Below are positions 18,601 through 27,531 of a DNA stretch of 51,838 nucleotides, piece by piece (the first letter of the stretch is position 1; the number at the start of each line of letters is the position of its first letter). Below the pieces are notes generated by a model. That model was not told where the DNA came from. It worked only from the letters and a program-made list of their open reading frames with translations, and made no database searches. Where the stretch lies: assembly GCA_018831195.1 (NCBI GenBank), contig JAHJDP010000053.1, positions 1-51,838 of the forward strand. The letters run 5' to 3'. The translations under genes were made by a program, and so were the position numbers. The DNA is from Candidatus Eisenbacteria bacterium (lineage in GTDB: Bacteria; Eisenbacteria; RBG-16-71-46; CAIMUX01; JAHJDP01).

Positions 18601-18692
18601 GCTTCTTGCTCCTCGCCGCCTTGCCTCTTTTCGGATATTGGACATCAAAGGGTTCCGGGGCATCACTGGACATGGCGGCCCGTAATCGGTAA
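15630..18692 (+). CDS. Membrane Ser/Thr kinase with CBM48-like domain and multi-TM C-terminus
   Basis: A 1020-residue Hanks-type kinase. Kinase domain, about residues 60-320: Gly-loop IGRGGMGEVYRA, Lys91 in VALKLL, catalytic HRDLKPAN (Asp185), DFG (Asp203) and APEQ. A first membrane segment (GLLLGTLISILILAFL) is followed by an extracytoplasmic region. That region contains an early-set beta domain of the CBM48/AMPK glycogen-binding type (FNAPEAEQVYLSGDFNNW ... GNHSYKYVLR). At least seven more membrane segments make up the last 300 residues. The start is the ATG at 15630, with AGGGGG upstream; a GTG at 15624 is an alternative. A kinase joined to a sugar-binding-like domain and a large membrane domain suggests it senses an extracytoplasmic ligand. 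Confidence 0.85.
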   Translation: MQGGEDDEDPRGDNRGHPDFDEKTINSGSAGNGPLDSGSIGADPISAEHGRFIPGTVFAKRYRIVSLIGRGGMGEVYRADDLELGSPVALKLLPYNLAGQKAALDLLRSEVRIARQVTHPNVCRIYDIGESDGQYFISMEYIDGEDLASVIRRMGRPTEEKALNIARQICSGLSAAHDIGVLHRDLKPANIMLDGRGRIRIMDFGLAGLAKDLTSPGKIAGTPQYMAPEQLSGQGVTLRSDVYSLGLVLFELFTGRRAYEVETVKGLQKLHETGPPSSVSDLVRGIDPLIEQLIARCLSRLPAERPSSAQAVAISLPGGDPLAAAIAAGETPSPEMVAAAGGKGALSPLVRLGLLLGTLISILILAFLDMRPPLLQVSPHEKSPEILKNRAREIINRFGYEEKPQHSGLGFKYRWAYIDRLAERLDFKDPLQAIEQARPTSLWFWYRQSQHAMTAQEVFRASLMSNVPGVHERGMISATIDLDGRVMEFRAIPEDPYHPVEWIRDPQNPDTILTDQGNTNSLLIIDTEGRVIGTDGSPRSLAPGNTITYRGPPLAVAGEILFCFNAPEAEQVYLSGDFNNWSQKLDAMTRGVDGVWRIALPLPPGNHSYKYVLRTAVEPVHWPEILEAAGYEPDRFTKSAPLYIPQTSYDEIVSWKGSISDNPNVPLCIEAASLDGKIVLFQTTFWGGILPATMEAAAHLSVRGSWWNIFSLIFLGFIILTAIYYARQNVKLGKSDRRSATKLAILVFFVFFVRELCSAPHYPNFSVEIEVLINSLIGISGVALLLAGFVWLIYVVVEPYMRRHSPERITSWNRLLAGRWKDPLVGRDLLIGSTMAAAMALIEPIYLSLLPFLSTRKIVGQFNWQTLLGGRYALAGVPDVIIKTLPIGLLFLVLFPVLKVVARKDWIVALIIFLFIGIGQVQSAIDDYGTGAPTIYYIIGFALVASTFISFLIIRLRLLAFVAALWILNILNTFPISLDLTTWYAGTSIFGFLLLAALPLFGYWTSKGSGASLDMAARNR

Positions 18693-18740
18693 TAGATTAC
18701 CTGTATTCTCCATCTCCGGCAGACGGAGGCTATGAGGAGA

Positions 18741-20177
18741 TTAACGCAACCGGATGAATTCTTTCGTCACCACCGGACCCTCGGCTGGTTGTATCCGGGC
18801 ATAGTAGATCCCCGATCCAAGAGACGCGCCCCGGGTATCGATTCCATCCCATGAGATCACCCTCTGCCCCCGCCCGAAGGCCAATGATCGCACCCTCTGT
18901 CCCAGGATATTGACAACCTCCAATTGTATCGGAGCCTGTTGAACATTATCGATGGCGAAGTTAACGATTCCATGACTGGGATTCGGCCAGATTCTAAAAT
19001 CTCTCTTCAACGTTATCGGCGAATCTTCCAGACCGGATATGGCCGCGCTTAACATAATCTCCCGGTTTCCCCCCACCATCTGGCTCCAAGTGACAGCGGG
19101 AACCCCCACGAAATATTCAACATCCGGTGATCTGACATCATCTTCGATGGCAAGATCGGAGTATTCCCAGTACCAACCGAGCTCAGAACGCCGCGCGATG
19201 ACAAGGTCTCTCCTGGTGGTTTCAAACAACTCATCCAGCTCTTGGTAGACATAACTCACGATCGGCTGGTCGTCATTATCGACGGCGATGCTGGCGTCCT
19301 GACAGGTCCACCATTCCGAAAATGTTTTAGAGAGAACCTCGGCCGGCCCCCATCCGGTGGGCGCTTCCCAAGGTGTATAAAGCAGATGCCAGCATGGACA
19401 AGGCGGTAAGGCGCCCGGCAGAGCGGCGAGATGGACGAGGGATGAGCCACCCCTCGAGACTCCGGCGAGGGGAGCGCTCGCTTCGGATGGCTCTCCCCCT
19501 GGATCGATCCAACTCGATCCGTTCCAGATCGTCGCAACATAATGGCACAACCAATCAGCGTCCAGACGGCTCGAAAATAGTGTTAGACCAAGAGGACTTT
19601 CACAAAGAAGATTTCCTCCGATTCCAAAGCATGATTCATGGGTGAAGGGCACCCAATTCTCGATTTCATTCGCCACATAAACGGATGAATCACTATCGGT
19701 CCAGGAGACCCAACGGGATCCGTCGGCTCTGAAGTAGGCGAAGGGATTGAGCTGATTACCTTCGATTTCCGGCGCAATGGGATAACGGTCCCAGATGACG
19801 CCGTCGGTTACGACGGTGACCACCCTGGATATATTGGCATGATTCTCTTGCCACGCGATCCAAATATGCTCTGTATCGAGAACTGAAATGGAGGGTACGG
19901 TGGCATTGTGAAGCCCGTCGGAAACCTGGAAGGGACTGCTCCATTCCCCATCCTTCCATTGCCTATAGATAATCTTTCCAATCCCCCCGGTGACTTCCGA
20001 CCAAACAATATGGAGGGAGAGGTCCGATCCCACCGCCAGATCCGGCTCCTCCGAATATTCCTCTGAGTTGCTGATGTTGATATACTGGGCCTGAGGCGTG
20101 GTGACCCTTGCCAGGAAGAGAGTGAGAGAAACGAAAAGAAAACTCGACAACCAGCAGTTGAACCGCAGGGTTCTCAT
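18741..20177 (-). CDS. Secreted protein with C-terminal FlgD-like/T9SS-type sorting domain
   Basis: A 478-residue secreted protein with an N-terminal signal (CWLSSFLFVSLTLFLARV). The main body looks like a beta-propeller of BNR/sialidase type, with repeated S-x-D/W-x-x-x-I-x-Y and IWIAWQEN-like strands (SLHIVWSEV, HIWIAWQEN, RWVSWTDSD). The last 85 residues (FRIWPNPSHGIVNFAI ... GIYYARIQ ... TKEFIRLR) are the FlgD-Ig-like or type-IX-secretion-type C-terminal domain common in FCB bacteria. It is probably exported to the cell surface. AAGGAGG precedes the ATG. Confidence 0.75.
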   Translation of the reverse strand: MRTLRFNCWLSSFLFVSLTLFLARVTTPQAQYINISNSEEYSEEPDLAVGSDLSLHIVWSEVTGGIGKIIYRQWKDGEWSSPFQVSDGLHNATVPSISVLDTEHIWIAWQENHANISRVVTVVTDGVIWDRYPIAPEIEGNQLNPFAYFRADGSRWVSWTDSDSSVYVANEIENWVPFTHESCFGIGGNLLCESPLGLTLFSSRLDADWLCHYVATIWNGSSWIDPGGEPSEASAPLAGVSRGGSSLVHLAALPGALPPCPCWHLLYTPWEAPTGWGPAEVLSKTFSEWWTCQDASIAVDNDDQPIVSYVYQELDELFETTRRDLVIARRSELGWYWEYSDLAIEDDVRSPDVEYFVGVPAVTWSQMVGGNREIMLSAAISGLEDSPITLKRDFRIWPNPSHGIVNFAIDNVQQAPIQLEVVNILGQRVRSLAFGRGQRVISWDGIDTRGASLGSGIYYARIQPAEGPVVTKEFIRLR

Positions 20178-20236
20178 GGCGACCTCCTTGACGTGACACT
20201 CTTTTTTAGCGCGACGCTACACAGTTGGATGCAGTC

Positions 20237-20265
20237 AGGATAGCACCGCATCTATCAGGGGTCAA
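20237..20265 (-). promoter_or_regulatory. Sigma-70 promoter of the secreted protein gene
   Basis: TTGACC (rc of 20260-20265) and TATCCT (rc of 20237-20242) are separated by 17 bases on the minus strand, about 60 bases upstream of the ATG at 20177. Confidence 0.55.
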
Positions 20266-20369
20266 CTTCTATCCGAGATGTCACAGATGCTTGACATAAG
20301 GCGAATATCATTGATGGCCTGTCACCATCCGATCTTATCAAGAGGTAACACTGGAGTTCCTCAAAGGTG

Positions 20370-21692
20370 TCAACAGGGCGCCGGCGAGGCTTCATATCCG
20401 GCACTTTTAATGGCCGCCATCAAAACCTCATCTGAGAGAGCGTGGCCTTTGACAATGGCGCGGCCATCTTCAAGGGAGATGGAAACATCCGCCACACCCT
20501 CAATCGATCGTATCGCCCGCTCGACGCTGCTTGTGCAATGACCGCAGGACATCCCCTTAACATTGAAGCAAGCTGTTTCCATATCGGCTGTCTCCTTTTG
20601 CGCCAGGCCCCTTGAACCCCGGGCCTCTCTTCGATGTCTCAACTTGATCCCGAGGGCCCTCAAGACAAGAGCCCCGAGGAGCAGGGCCGTGCCCCACTCC
20701 CACCACTGAGCCTGCGAGAGAGCACCGGCCATCTCGAGATGCCCGCCATGGGAGGGATCCTGCTGAAGTGATACCGGCAGCCTCGCATGAGGGAAAAACT
20801 GCTGGAAAAGAAGACCGGAAAGGTAGCTCGTAACCACGATGGTTGTTAAGTAGACCGCGACGACCCGGCGGCCCAGCACTTTTATAAAAACACTCAATGT
20901 CGCGGCGTTGGTTGCCGGTCCGGCGATGAGAAAAACGATGGCTCCTCCAAGGGGAAGCCCCTTGAGTACCAGCGCGGCGGCGACGGGCAGAGAGCCGGTG
21001 GCGCAAACATAGAGGGGCACCGCGACGAGCAGCACCGCCAGCATCTGCAGGTACGGATTAGGGAAGGTGCGCGTTAGAAACTCATCCGGCATGAAGACCG
21101 AGATCGCCCCGCCGATAAGGGTTCCAAGAACCAGCCAACCGGCGATATCCTCCACCAGCATCCCCAAACCATAGGAAAGGGCCGACCGCCCCTTGGCCGA
21201 GAAAGAAGCCCTTGCAGGAGAGGCCTCCTCGATCACTGGAGCATCCCCGCTGATGGGGACATTTACCGCTCTGAGCGGTTCAAGCAGAGAGAGAACCGTG
21301 CCCCCGATGACACCCGACACAAAGGCCGTCAGGACCTTCCAGAGAGCGATGGGCAGCCCCAGGATGGCGTAGGAGGCCAGGAAGGAATCGATGCCGGTTT
21401 GAGGGGTCGAGATCAGAAAGGAGGTTATGGCCGGCCTTGAGGCCCCCCGCCTTTTCAAGAGATCGGCGAAGGGAATCACGCCGCAGGAACATAGGGGCAG
21501 CGGTGTTCCAATCAATGCGGCCTTAAGCGCCGCCCTGAATCCATGACCACCCAAATGCCGGACAATCCAATGTTGCGGGACCGCCACATGCAAGACGCCC
21601 GCCAGGAAAAAGCCCAACAAGAGATAGGGCGCCATGAGCAAAAACAGCTGCAGGGAACCAACGAGCCAACTCTGCAAATATGATAGTGCCAT
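20370..21692 (-). CDS. SO_0444-family metal permease fused to an HMA domain
   Basis: About 440 residues. The first 340 or so are a permease of the DUF318/SO_0444 Cu/Zn efflux family, with many membrane segments. They carry the conserved GTPLPLCSCGVIPFADLL loop (Cys-x-Cys, likely metal ligands) and SFLISTPQTGIDS. The last 70 residues are a heavy-metal-associated domain (FNVKGMSCGHCTSSVERAI, with its CxxC) that would hand metal to the permease. ATG 21692 starts directly at the first membrane helix; an upstream ATG at 21725 is less likely because the predicted transcript begins near it. It follows the CusA-like gene on the same strand and likely exports copper or zinc to complement the RND pump. 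Confidence 0.85.
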   Translation of the reverse strand: MALSYLQSWLVGSLQLFLLMAPYLLLGFFLAGVLHVAVPQHWIVRHLGGHGFRAALKAALIGTPLPLCSCGVIPFADLLKRRGASRPAITSFLISTPQTGIDSFLASYAILGLPIALWKVLTAFVSGVIGGTVLSLLEPLRAVNVPISGDAPVIEEASPARASFSAKGRSALSYGLGMLVEDIAGWLVLGTLIGGAISVFMPDEFLTRTFPNPYLQMLAVLLVAVPLYVCATGSLPVAAALVLKGLPLGGAIVFLIAGPATNAATLSVFIKVLGRRVVAVYLTTIVVTSYLSGLLFQQFFPHARLPVSLQQDPSHGGHLEMAGALSQAQWWEWGTALLLGALVLRALGIKLRHRREARGSRGLAQKETADMETACFNVKGMSCGHCTSSVERAIRSIEGVADVSISLEDGRAIVKGHALSDEVLMAAIKSAGYEASPAPC

Positions 21693-21737
21693 CTCACACA
21701 ATCCTCTAGGTTCATGATGCATCAACTAACGTAGCAC

Positions 21738-21766
21738 ATTATACGATTTTTTAGACATGTTCAAAA
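21738..21766 (-). promoter_or_regulatory. Possible separate promoter of the permease-HMA gene
   Basis: A perfect TATAAT (rc of 21738-21743) has TTTTGA 17 bases upstream (rc of 21761-21766, overlapping the CusA stop). The -35 match is weak, so this may only supplement readthrough from the efflux operon. Confidence 0.35.
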
Positions 21767-24700
21767 TGATGACGCCTTCATCCCCCGCTTGAACTGAATT
21801 TCCTTAACCATTGTATACAGGACCGGGACTACGAACATTGTTAGAATCTCGAATGACATTCCGCCAAAAGAAGGTATGGCCATCGGAACCATAACATCGG
21901 CGCCCCGGCCTGTCGCGCTCAACACCGGGATTAACGCTATGATAGTGGTGGCCGTGGTCATCAGACACGGCCGGACCCGGCGGCATCCGGCCAAGATCGC
22001 CATTTCCCGGATTTCTGAAATCGAGCTTGGCTTTTTCTCGGCAAAACTCTGATTCAAATAGGTGGCGATAACCACCCCGTCATCACTCGCAATTCCAAAG
22101 AGAGCCAGAAATCCGACCCAAACCGCGACGCTTAGGTTGACCGGGTGAACTTGAAATAGCTCGCGCATATTTACACCAAAAAAAGATATATCGATAAACC
22201 ATGGACGAGCGTACAACCAGAGCAGAATAAATCCCCCGGCCCAGGCTACTGCGATACCGGAGAATACCAGTGTGGTCGTAGAAATCGAGCGGAATTGGAG
22301 GTAGAGTATCATCACAATAAGAAAAAGCGACAGTGGAAGGACAATCATGAGCTTTTTCTCGGCCCGAACCTGGTTTTCATAACTTCCGGCAAAAGAATAA
22401 CTCACCCCGCTGGGTAGCTCCAATTCCCCCGTTGCAATCTTCTGATCGAGATAATCGCGGGCTTGTTCGACAACATTGACTTCGCCAAATCCGATTTTTC
22501 CATCAAATAGGACATATCCGATAAGAAAGGTATCCTCGCTTTTAATCATTTGCGGCCCACGAACATATTTAATATCGGCGAGCTGAGCCAACGGTATCGC
22601 CGCTCCATCCGGTGCGTCGATAAGAATCCTCTCCAGGCCTTCAATACTATCCCGCAGCTCGCGCATATAGCGAACACGCACACCGTAGCGCTCCCGCCCT
22701 TCTACAGTCGTCGTAATGGGCTTCCCGCCTATAGCGTATTCTATGACTTCTTGTACATTCTGAATCGTGACGCCGTATCTAGACGCCGCGGTTCTATCGA
22801 TCTCAATCTCAAGATAGGGTTTACCGACGATTCTGTCGGCAAAGACCTTCTCGGCCGCCACAGATGGAACCTCTTTTAGGAGGCGCTCAATATCGAGACC
22901 GGCCTGTTCAATCGATTCAAGATCGGGTCCCTTTACTTTCACGCCCATCGGCGCGCGCATGCCTGATTGCAACATGACGATTCTTGTCGAGATCGGTTGC
23001 AATTTCGGCGCAGAGGTTGATCCCGGCACCTGGGCGACATCAATAATGGCATCCCAAATGTCATCGGGTTTTTCAATTCCCTCCCATTCCCGTCGCCCCG
23101 GATTTAGCTCCGGATCGAGCGCAGGCCGCCACAGACGGAAGGGTCGTCCCCCCCGCTGCGGTATGAGATCGCCACTTTCATCGCGCTGGTAACGACCCTG
23201 GACCATATAGGGTTCACCATCCGGGGCGAGTAATAGATTTCCCGCAATATCCCTGACGAAATCTGTTTCCGCCGCGTTAAATCGGAAGGTTATCCGCCTT
23301 CCACTTTCATTGAGAATGTACTTCGGTCTGTAATTAATAACCGTCTCAATCATTGAGACCGGGGCCGGATCCAGAGAACTCTCAACGCGCCCGATCTTGC
23401 CGACAACCTCATCCACCTCCGGGACAGCCGCGATCGCCCTATCCTGTATCTGCAACATATCCAGAGCTTCAGTGATCCCGGCATGAGGCATGGTTGTCGG
23501 CATGTACAAATACGAGCCCTCATCCAAGGGCGGCATAAACTCTTTGCCCAATCCAGGAAAGAGATGCGCCACCTCAGAGACCGGTTTCCATGCCAGTATT
23601 GAGCGAGGTAACCATCCAAAGAGTGAGGGAACTCCAAGCCAAATCATGAGACCCAGACAGATCAAAAGGGCTGGACCGGTCAGAAAGAGCGCTTTGTGTC
23701 CGAGGCACCAGCGCAGAAGAGATGGATAGAAGTGAAGAAATACCCGAAAGAAACCCAGAATCCCGCCGATGAGCAGGCCGACAAAGACCAGGTTTTTAAT
23801 AAGTCCCTTTTCAGGGCCGAGCGGGACCCAATGTCTTGTCAACATGATGGTAATAACGAGGGCGGCCATTCCGATGATCATCCAGGATGATCTCCGTACG
23901 ATGGCCGCTGGAAACTTTGCTTGGAGTTTCGCCGATCCGGCATTCTTCTTCTTTCTGAAGAGAATATGGGCGATCGGTGGTATAAGCGTCAACGCGACAA
24001 TGACGGAAGCCAGAAGCGCAAATGTTTTTGTAAAAGCTAATGGCCGGAAGAGCTTTCCTTCGGCGGCAACCATTGTAAAGACCGGGAGAAAGCTTACAAC
24101 CGTCGTGGCAATAGCGGTAACTACTGCGCTTCCCACTTCGCTCGAGGCTCTGTAGATGATCTCGAGCCGATTTTCATTCGAATCGAATTCGCTGAGTCTT
24201 CTCAAAATATTCTCTGTAACGATGATTCCCATATCCACCATCGTCCCAATGGCGATGGCGATACCCGATAGTGCGACAACGTTTGCATCGACATGAAATG
24301 CCTTCATGGCAATGAAACAAATCAGAACAGCCAGTGGAAGCAAGCTGGAAATCAAAATGGAGCTGCGCAGGTGCATGACCATGAGCAATACGACAATCAG
24401 GGTCACCAATATTTCATGGATCAATGCTGAGTTGAGTGTTCCCAAGGTCTCGTAGATGAGACCTGAGCGATCATAAAATGGGATAATTTGCACCTGGGAC
24501 TGAGTGCCATCCGGTAGTGTCTTTTTGGGCAGCCCCGGCGCGATTTCACGGATTTTATTTTTTACATTTGTGATTGTCGCAAGAGGATTTTCACCATATC
24601 TTGCCACGACAACACCACCAACGGCCTCCGCCCCTTCTTTGTCGAGCGCTCCCCGGCGCAAAGCGGGGCCTAAAGTGACATGGGCCACGTTACGAATAGT

Positions 24701-25591
24701 GATGGGAACATTATCGTTTACTTTGATGACAGCGTTTTCGAGGTCCTCGATGTTTTTTACAAATCCGATGCCGCGGACGACATACTCAACGCGATTCACC
24801 TCTATTGTTCGTGCGCCGACATCCCTGTTGGACATCTTAACGGCTGCGACAACGTCCCCCAGTTTGACCCCGGCGGCGCGCATCGCGTCTGGATCCACAT
24901 CTATTTGATATTCTTTAACATGACCACCGATGGAAGCCACTTCGCTCACGCCGTCAACAGCAGTGAGGGCATAACGGACCAGCCAATCCTGGATGGACCG
25001 CAATTCGGCAAGATCCCATCCCCCTGTTGGATTCCCGGATTCATCTCGGCCCTCGAGGGTATACCAAAAGACCTGGCCGAGCGCGGTGGCATCGGGTCCC
25101 AGGCTCGGCTTCACTCCTTCCGGGAGCGTCCCCGCCGGGAGGCTGGCCAGCTTTTCAAGCACGCGGGACCGGGACCAGTAGAATTCCACATCATCATTGA
25201 AAATGATGTAGATGCTCGCAAAACCGAGCATGGAGTAACTTCGTATTGTTTTGACACCGGGGATCCCTAGAAGCGACACCGTCAAGGGATAGGTCACCTG
25301 ATCCTCGACATCTTGCGGTGAACTCCCCAACCACTCCGTAAAAACGATTTGTTGATTCTCTCCGATATCCGGAATCGCATCGACCGGCACCGGCTCCCGT
25401 GGCAGCCCTCCAAGATCCCAATCAAACGGAGCAACGATGAGCCCCCACCCGAAAACGAGAATCACAATCAGCAGAAGGATGAGCTTGTTTTCCAAGCAGA
25501 ATCTTATAAGACGATCAATGGGATTGGGCCTGCGAGGACTGCCTGTGGGATGATGAGTCAGAGCACTATTGGGCTTCATGATCATTTCCAT
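21761..25591 (-). CDS. cusA: CusA/CzcA-family heavy-metal RND pump, Cu/Ag type
   Basis: Inner-membrane proton-driven pump of a tripartite efflux complex. The TM4 signature AIGTMVDMGIIVTEN (Asp453, Glu460) resembles the HME4 (Cu+/Ag+) group and lacks the DFGLIVDG form of Zn/Co pumps. Porter-domain marks include EWLGSSPQDVEDQVTYPL, GKEFMPPLDEGSYLYMP and a Met-containing MLQSGMRAPMGVKVKG. The protein is 1276 residues, over 200 longer than E. coli CusA. Extra length lies in two added hydrophobic segments near residues 570-620 and an insert of about 50 residues before the MLQSGM motif. It overlaps the adaptor gene by 26 bases. Metal specificity is inferred from motifs. Confidence 0.9.
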   Translation of the reverse strand: MEMIMKPNSALTHHPTGSPRRPNPIDRLIRFCLENKLILLLIVILVFGWGLIVAPFDWDLGGLPREPVPVDAIPDIGENQQIVFTEWLGSSPQDVEDQVTYPLTVSLLGIPGVKTIRSYSMLGFASIYIIFNDDVEFYWSRSRVLEKLASLPAGTLPEGVKPSLGPDATALGQVFWYTLEGRDESGNPTGGWDLAELRSIQDWLVRYALTAVDGVSEVASIGGHVKEYQIDVDPDAMRAAGVKLGDVVAAVKMSNRDVGARTIEVNRVEYVVRGIGFVKNIEDLENAVIKVNDNVPITIRNVAHVTLGPALRRGALDKEGAEAVGGVVVARYGENPLATITNVKNKIREIAPGLPKKTLPDGTQSQVQIIPFYDRSGLIYETLGTLNSALIHEILVTLIVVLLMVMHLRSSILISSLLPLAVLICFIAMKAFHVDANVVALSGIAIAIGTMVDMGIIVTENILRRLSEFDSNENRLEIIYRASSEVGSAVVTAIATTVVSFLPVFTMVAAEGKLFRPLAFTKTFALLASVIVALTLIPPIAHILFRKKKNAGSAKLQAKFPAAIVRRSSWMIIGMAALVITIMLTRHWVPLGPEKGLIKNLVFVGLLIGGILGFFRVFLHFYPSLLRWCLGHKALFLTGPALLICLGLMIWLGVPSLFGWLPRSILAWKPVSEVAHLFPGLGKEFMPPLDEGSYLYMPTTMPHAGITEALDMLQIQDRAIAAVPEVDEVVGKIGRVESSLDPAPVSMIETVINYRPKYILNESGRRITFRFNAAETDFVRDIAGNLLLAPDGEPYMVQGRYQRDESGDLIPQRGGRPFRLWRPALDPELNPGRREWEGIEKPDDIWDAIIDVAQVPGSTSAPKLQPISTRIVMLQSGMRAPMGVKVKGPDLESIEQAGLDIERLLKEVPSVAAEKVFADRIVGKPYLEIEIDRTAASRYGVTIQNVQEVIEYAIGGKPITTTVEGRERYGVRVRYMRELRDSIEGLERILIDAPDGAAIPLAQLADIKYVRGPQMIKSEDTFLIGYVLFDGKIGFGEVNVVEQARDYLDQKIATGELELPSGVSYSFAGSYENQVRAEKKLMIVLPLSLFLIVMILYLQFRSISTTTLVFSGIAVAWAGGFILLWLYARPWFIDISFFGVNMRELFQVHPVNLSVAVWVGFLALFGIASDDGVVIATYLNQSFAEKKPSSISEIREMAILAGCRRVRPCLMTTATTIIALIPVLSATGRGADVMVPMAIPSFGGMSFEILTMFVVPVLYTMVKEIQFKRGMKASSF

Positions 25592-27527
25592 CCCGTTGCG
25601 AATGGCCCGCCCAAATCACTTCCTCTTCTGTCCCGCATTGGAACATGGCGCTTCCAAAATACGGATTCTCCGTTCCTTCCTTATTTTGAAGCCAATCGGC
25701 TCCACGCCCATCGAAAGCCATCGGACAATGGTAACGCAGAATCGGTTGGACCGTAGCGCTGCCAAAGCTATTGACAATCCAAGTGACCCATAAGGATAGA
25801 TACTCGAACTCCTGCCTGGCACTTTCAATACCACCCGTCTTGTGAATCCGCCCTATGACCTCGCCGATGGGCCCCATGGCATCATCCCATGCCGAACGCG
25901 CCCCCGGAGGAAGATTCTGAGTCCCGAATCTTTGCGCATTGCTCTTTGATGAAGCGCTCCTTTTTACACCGGCACGCGGAAGGACTTTTTGCATCTTTCC
26001 GGCGGCTTCACTCGCCATGGTGAGGTCGTCATGACTTAGGGCATTCTGAATCTCAAAGTAGATGTCATACAGCGCAGACAAATCCGTCTTAAAGGACTCC
26101 GGGATATTTGCAGGCTCAAGAGGCGCACCGGGACCCTGAAGGGTCTCTGCAGGCATCGGCTCCATCATGCTGGGCTGAGCCATAATTTGAGCCGCGCTGT
26201 CGATCTTGAAATTGCCGTTGACAACGACCATCTCACCTTCCTTAAGTCCATCTATCACAACATAGTCCTCCCCGGCTTTGGGTCCCAGGACCACCTGCCG
26301 GCCCGTATAGATCCCCTCTTCCCCAGGTTTTGCTACATAGACAATCGCTCTCTTGCCGGTTCGCAGAGGCGCTGCCGCCGGTATCAGGAGCGGATCTCCA
26401 TGATCCCACTCTCCATCCCGGCCTGGAATCTCCACCTGGACATTCGCGCCGATCCTCGCCTTTACAATCGCTTTGAGAAACATTTCCGGTTTGAGTCTGG
26501 CGGCGGGATTCTCAACATCGACCCGGACCTTGGCTGTTCTTGTTCGCGGATCTATCACCGGATCGATAAAAGCAATGATTCCCCCAAACACCTCCCCCGG
26601 ATAGGCCTCTGAATAAAACTCGATTTCTTGTCCCTCTCTCAACCAGGTCAGATCACTTTCATAGGCATCCAATCCCGCCCAAAGATGGGATAAGTCGGCG
26701 ATGGTATAGATGGGGGTTCCTATATTCACATAGTTCCCCTCAATCGCGGTTTTGTGAAGAACCACGCCGCTGATCGGCGATTTGATAGTAATCAGATCCG
26801 TGGATACTCCCGCCGTTTCAATCGCCTGAACCTGCTGATCCGTCAAGCCCCACAGCCGGAGTTTTTTTCTGACCGCCTCCACATTCGCCTGAAGGGTTCT
26901 ACCAAATGAGTCATCGCCGCTGGAAAGACCTCCATATCGGGCGGCATCCGCTCGTTTCATCTTCAGGGCCTGGAGTAATTCTTCCTGCGCTGTTAATAAT
27001 TCCGGGCTATACAAACTGACCAGAGGATCACCCGCTCGAACGGAGACACCGGTGTAATTGATGAAGAGGCGGTCAAGTCTCCCCGGAATCCAGGCACTGA
27101 TCGTCGTGATTCGAGTCTCGTCCAGCTCAAGCTTGCCCGACATCCTAATGTCCACCACTGCGGGGCGCGTTTCAGCCAAGGCTGTTGTAATGCCGGCAAG
27201 TTTCCGCGCATTCGCTGAAAGTGTTATTTGTGAGGTGGCGCCCTCGGCGGCCTCTCCAATGGCGACAAGGATGAGATCCATACCACAGAGCGGGCACGAT
27301 CCCGGTTCCGGCAATCGAATCTGTGGATGCATTGAACAGGTCCACATCTCGACTGCTGAACTCTGAGTTGCTTCACTGCCTGAATGATCCTGGTGATCCA
27401 TGGCCCTTGTGGGGGGCTGAGGATTCCCAATCCGCCCGATAAGATATCCAATACCCAGCGGCAGAAGGATCAGAAGGAGAATTACAAATCGACGTGTAAG
27501 AGGTCTCTGAAATATGTTCCTGATCAT
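25566..27527 (-). CDS. cusB: CusB-type periplasmic adaptor with HMBD and DUF3347-like domain
   Basis: Membrane-fusion protein linking the RND pump to the TolC-like channel. An N-terminal membrane anchor (RFVILLLILLPLGIGYLIG) is followed by a heavy-metal-binding domain near residues 55-80 (WTCSMHPQIRLPEPGSCPLCGMD). The usual lipoyl/hairpin/barrel region comes next (GRLDRLFINYTGVSVRAGDPLVSLYSPEL, FYSEAYPGEVFGG). The last 150 residues resemble DUF3347, a copper-associated domain (LYDIYFEIQNALSHDDL ... RYHCPMAFDGRGADW). Presence of both metal-binding modules in one chain points to Cu/Ag. ATG 27527 with GGAG eight bases upstream is preferred to 27548; it lies four bases after the TolC-like stop. 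Confidence 0.9.
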   Translation of the reverse strand: MIRNIFQRPLTRRFVILLLILLPLGIGYLIGRIGNPQPPTRAMDHQDHSGSEATQSSAVEMWTCSMHPQIRLPEPGSCPLCGMDLILVAIGEAAEGATSQITLSANARKLAGITTALAETRPAVVDIRMSGKLELDETRITTISAWIPGRLDRLFINYTGVSVRAGDPLVSLYSPELLTAQEELLQALKMKRADAARYGGLSSGDDSFGRTLQANVEAVRKKLRLWGLTDQQVQAIETAGVSTDLITIKSPISGVVLHKTAIEGNYVNIGTPIYTIADLSHLWAGLDAYESDLTWLREGQEIEFYSEAYPGEVFGGIIAFIDPVIDPRTRTAKVRVDVENPAARLKPEMFLKAIVKARIGANVQVEIPGRDGEWDHGDPLLIPAAAPLRTGKRAIVYVAKPGEEGIYTGRQVVLGPKAGEDYVVIDGLKEGEMVVVNGNFKIDSAAQIMAQPSMMEPMPAETLQGPGAPLEPANIPESFKTDLSALYDIYFEIQNALSHDDLTMASEAAGKMQKVLPRAGVKRSASSKSNAQRFGTQNLPPGARSAWDDAMGPIGEVIGRIHKTGGIESARQEFEYLSLWVTWIVNSFGSATVQPILRYHCPMAFDGRGADWLQNKEGTENPYFGSAMFQCGTEEEVIWAGHSQRDGNDHEAQ

Positions 27528-27531
27528 TGTT

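Noticed and set aside
18706-18740. Terminator between the kinase and the convergent secreted-protein gene
   Set aside because: Only a five-base stem (CTCCG/CGGAG) without a T-tract.
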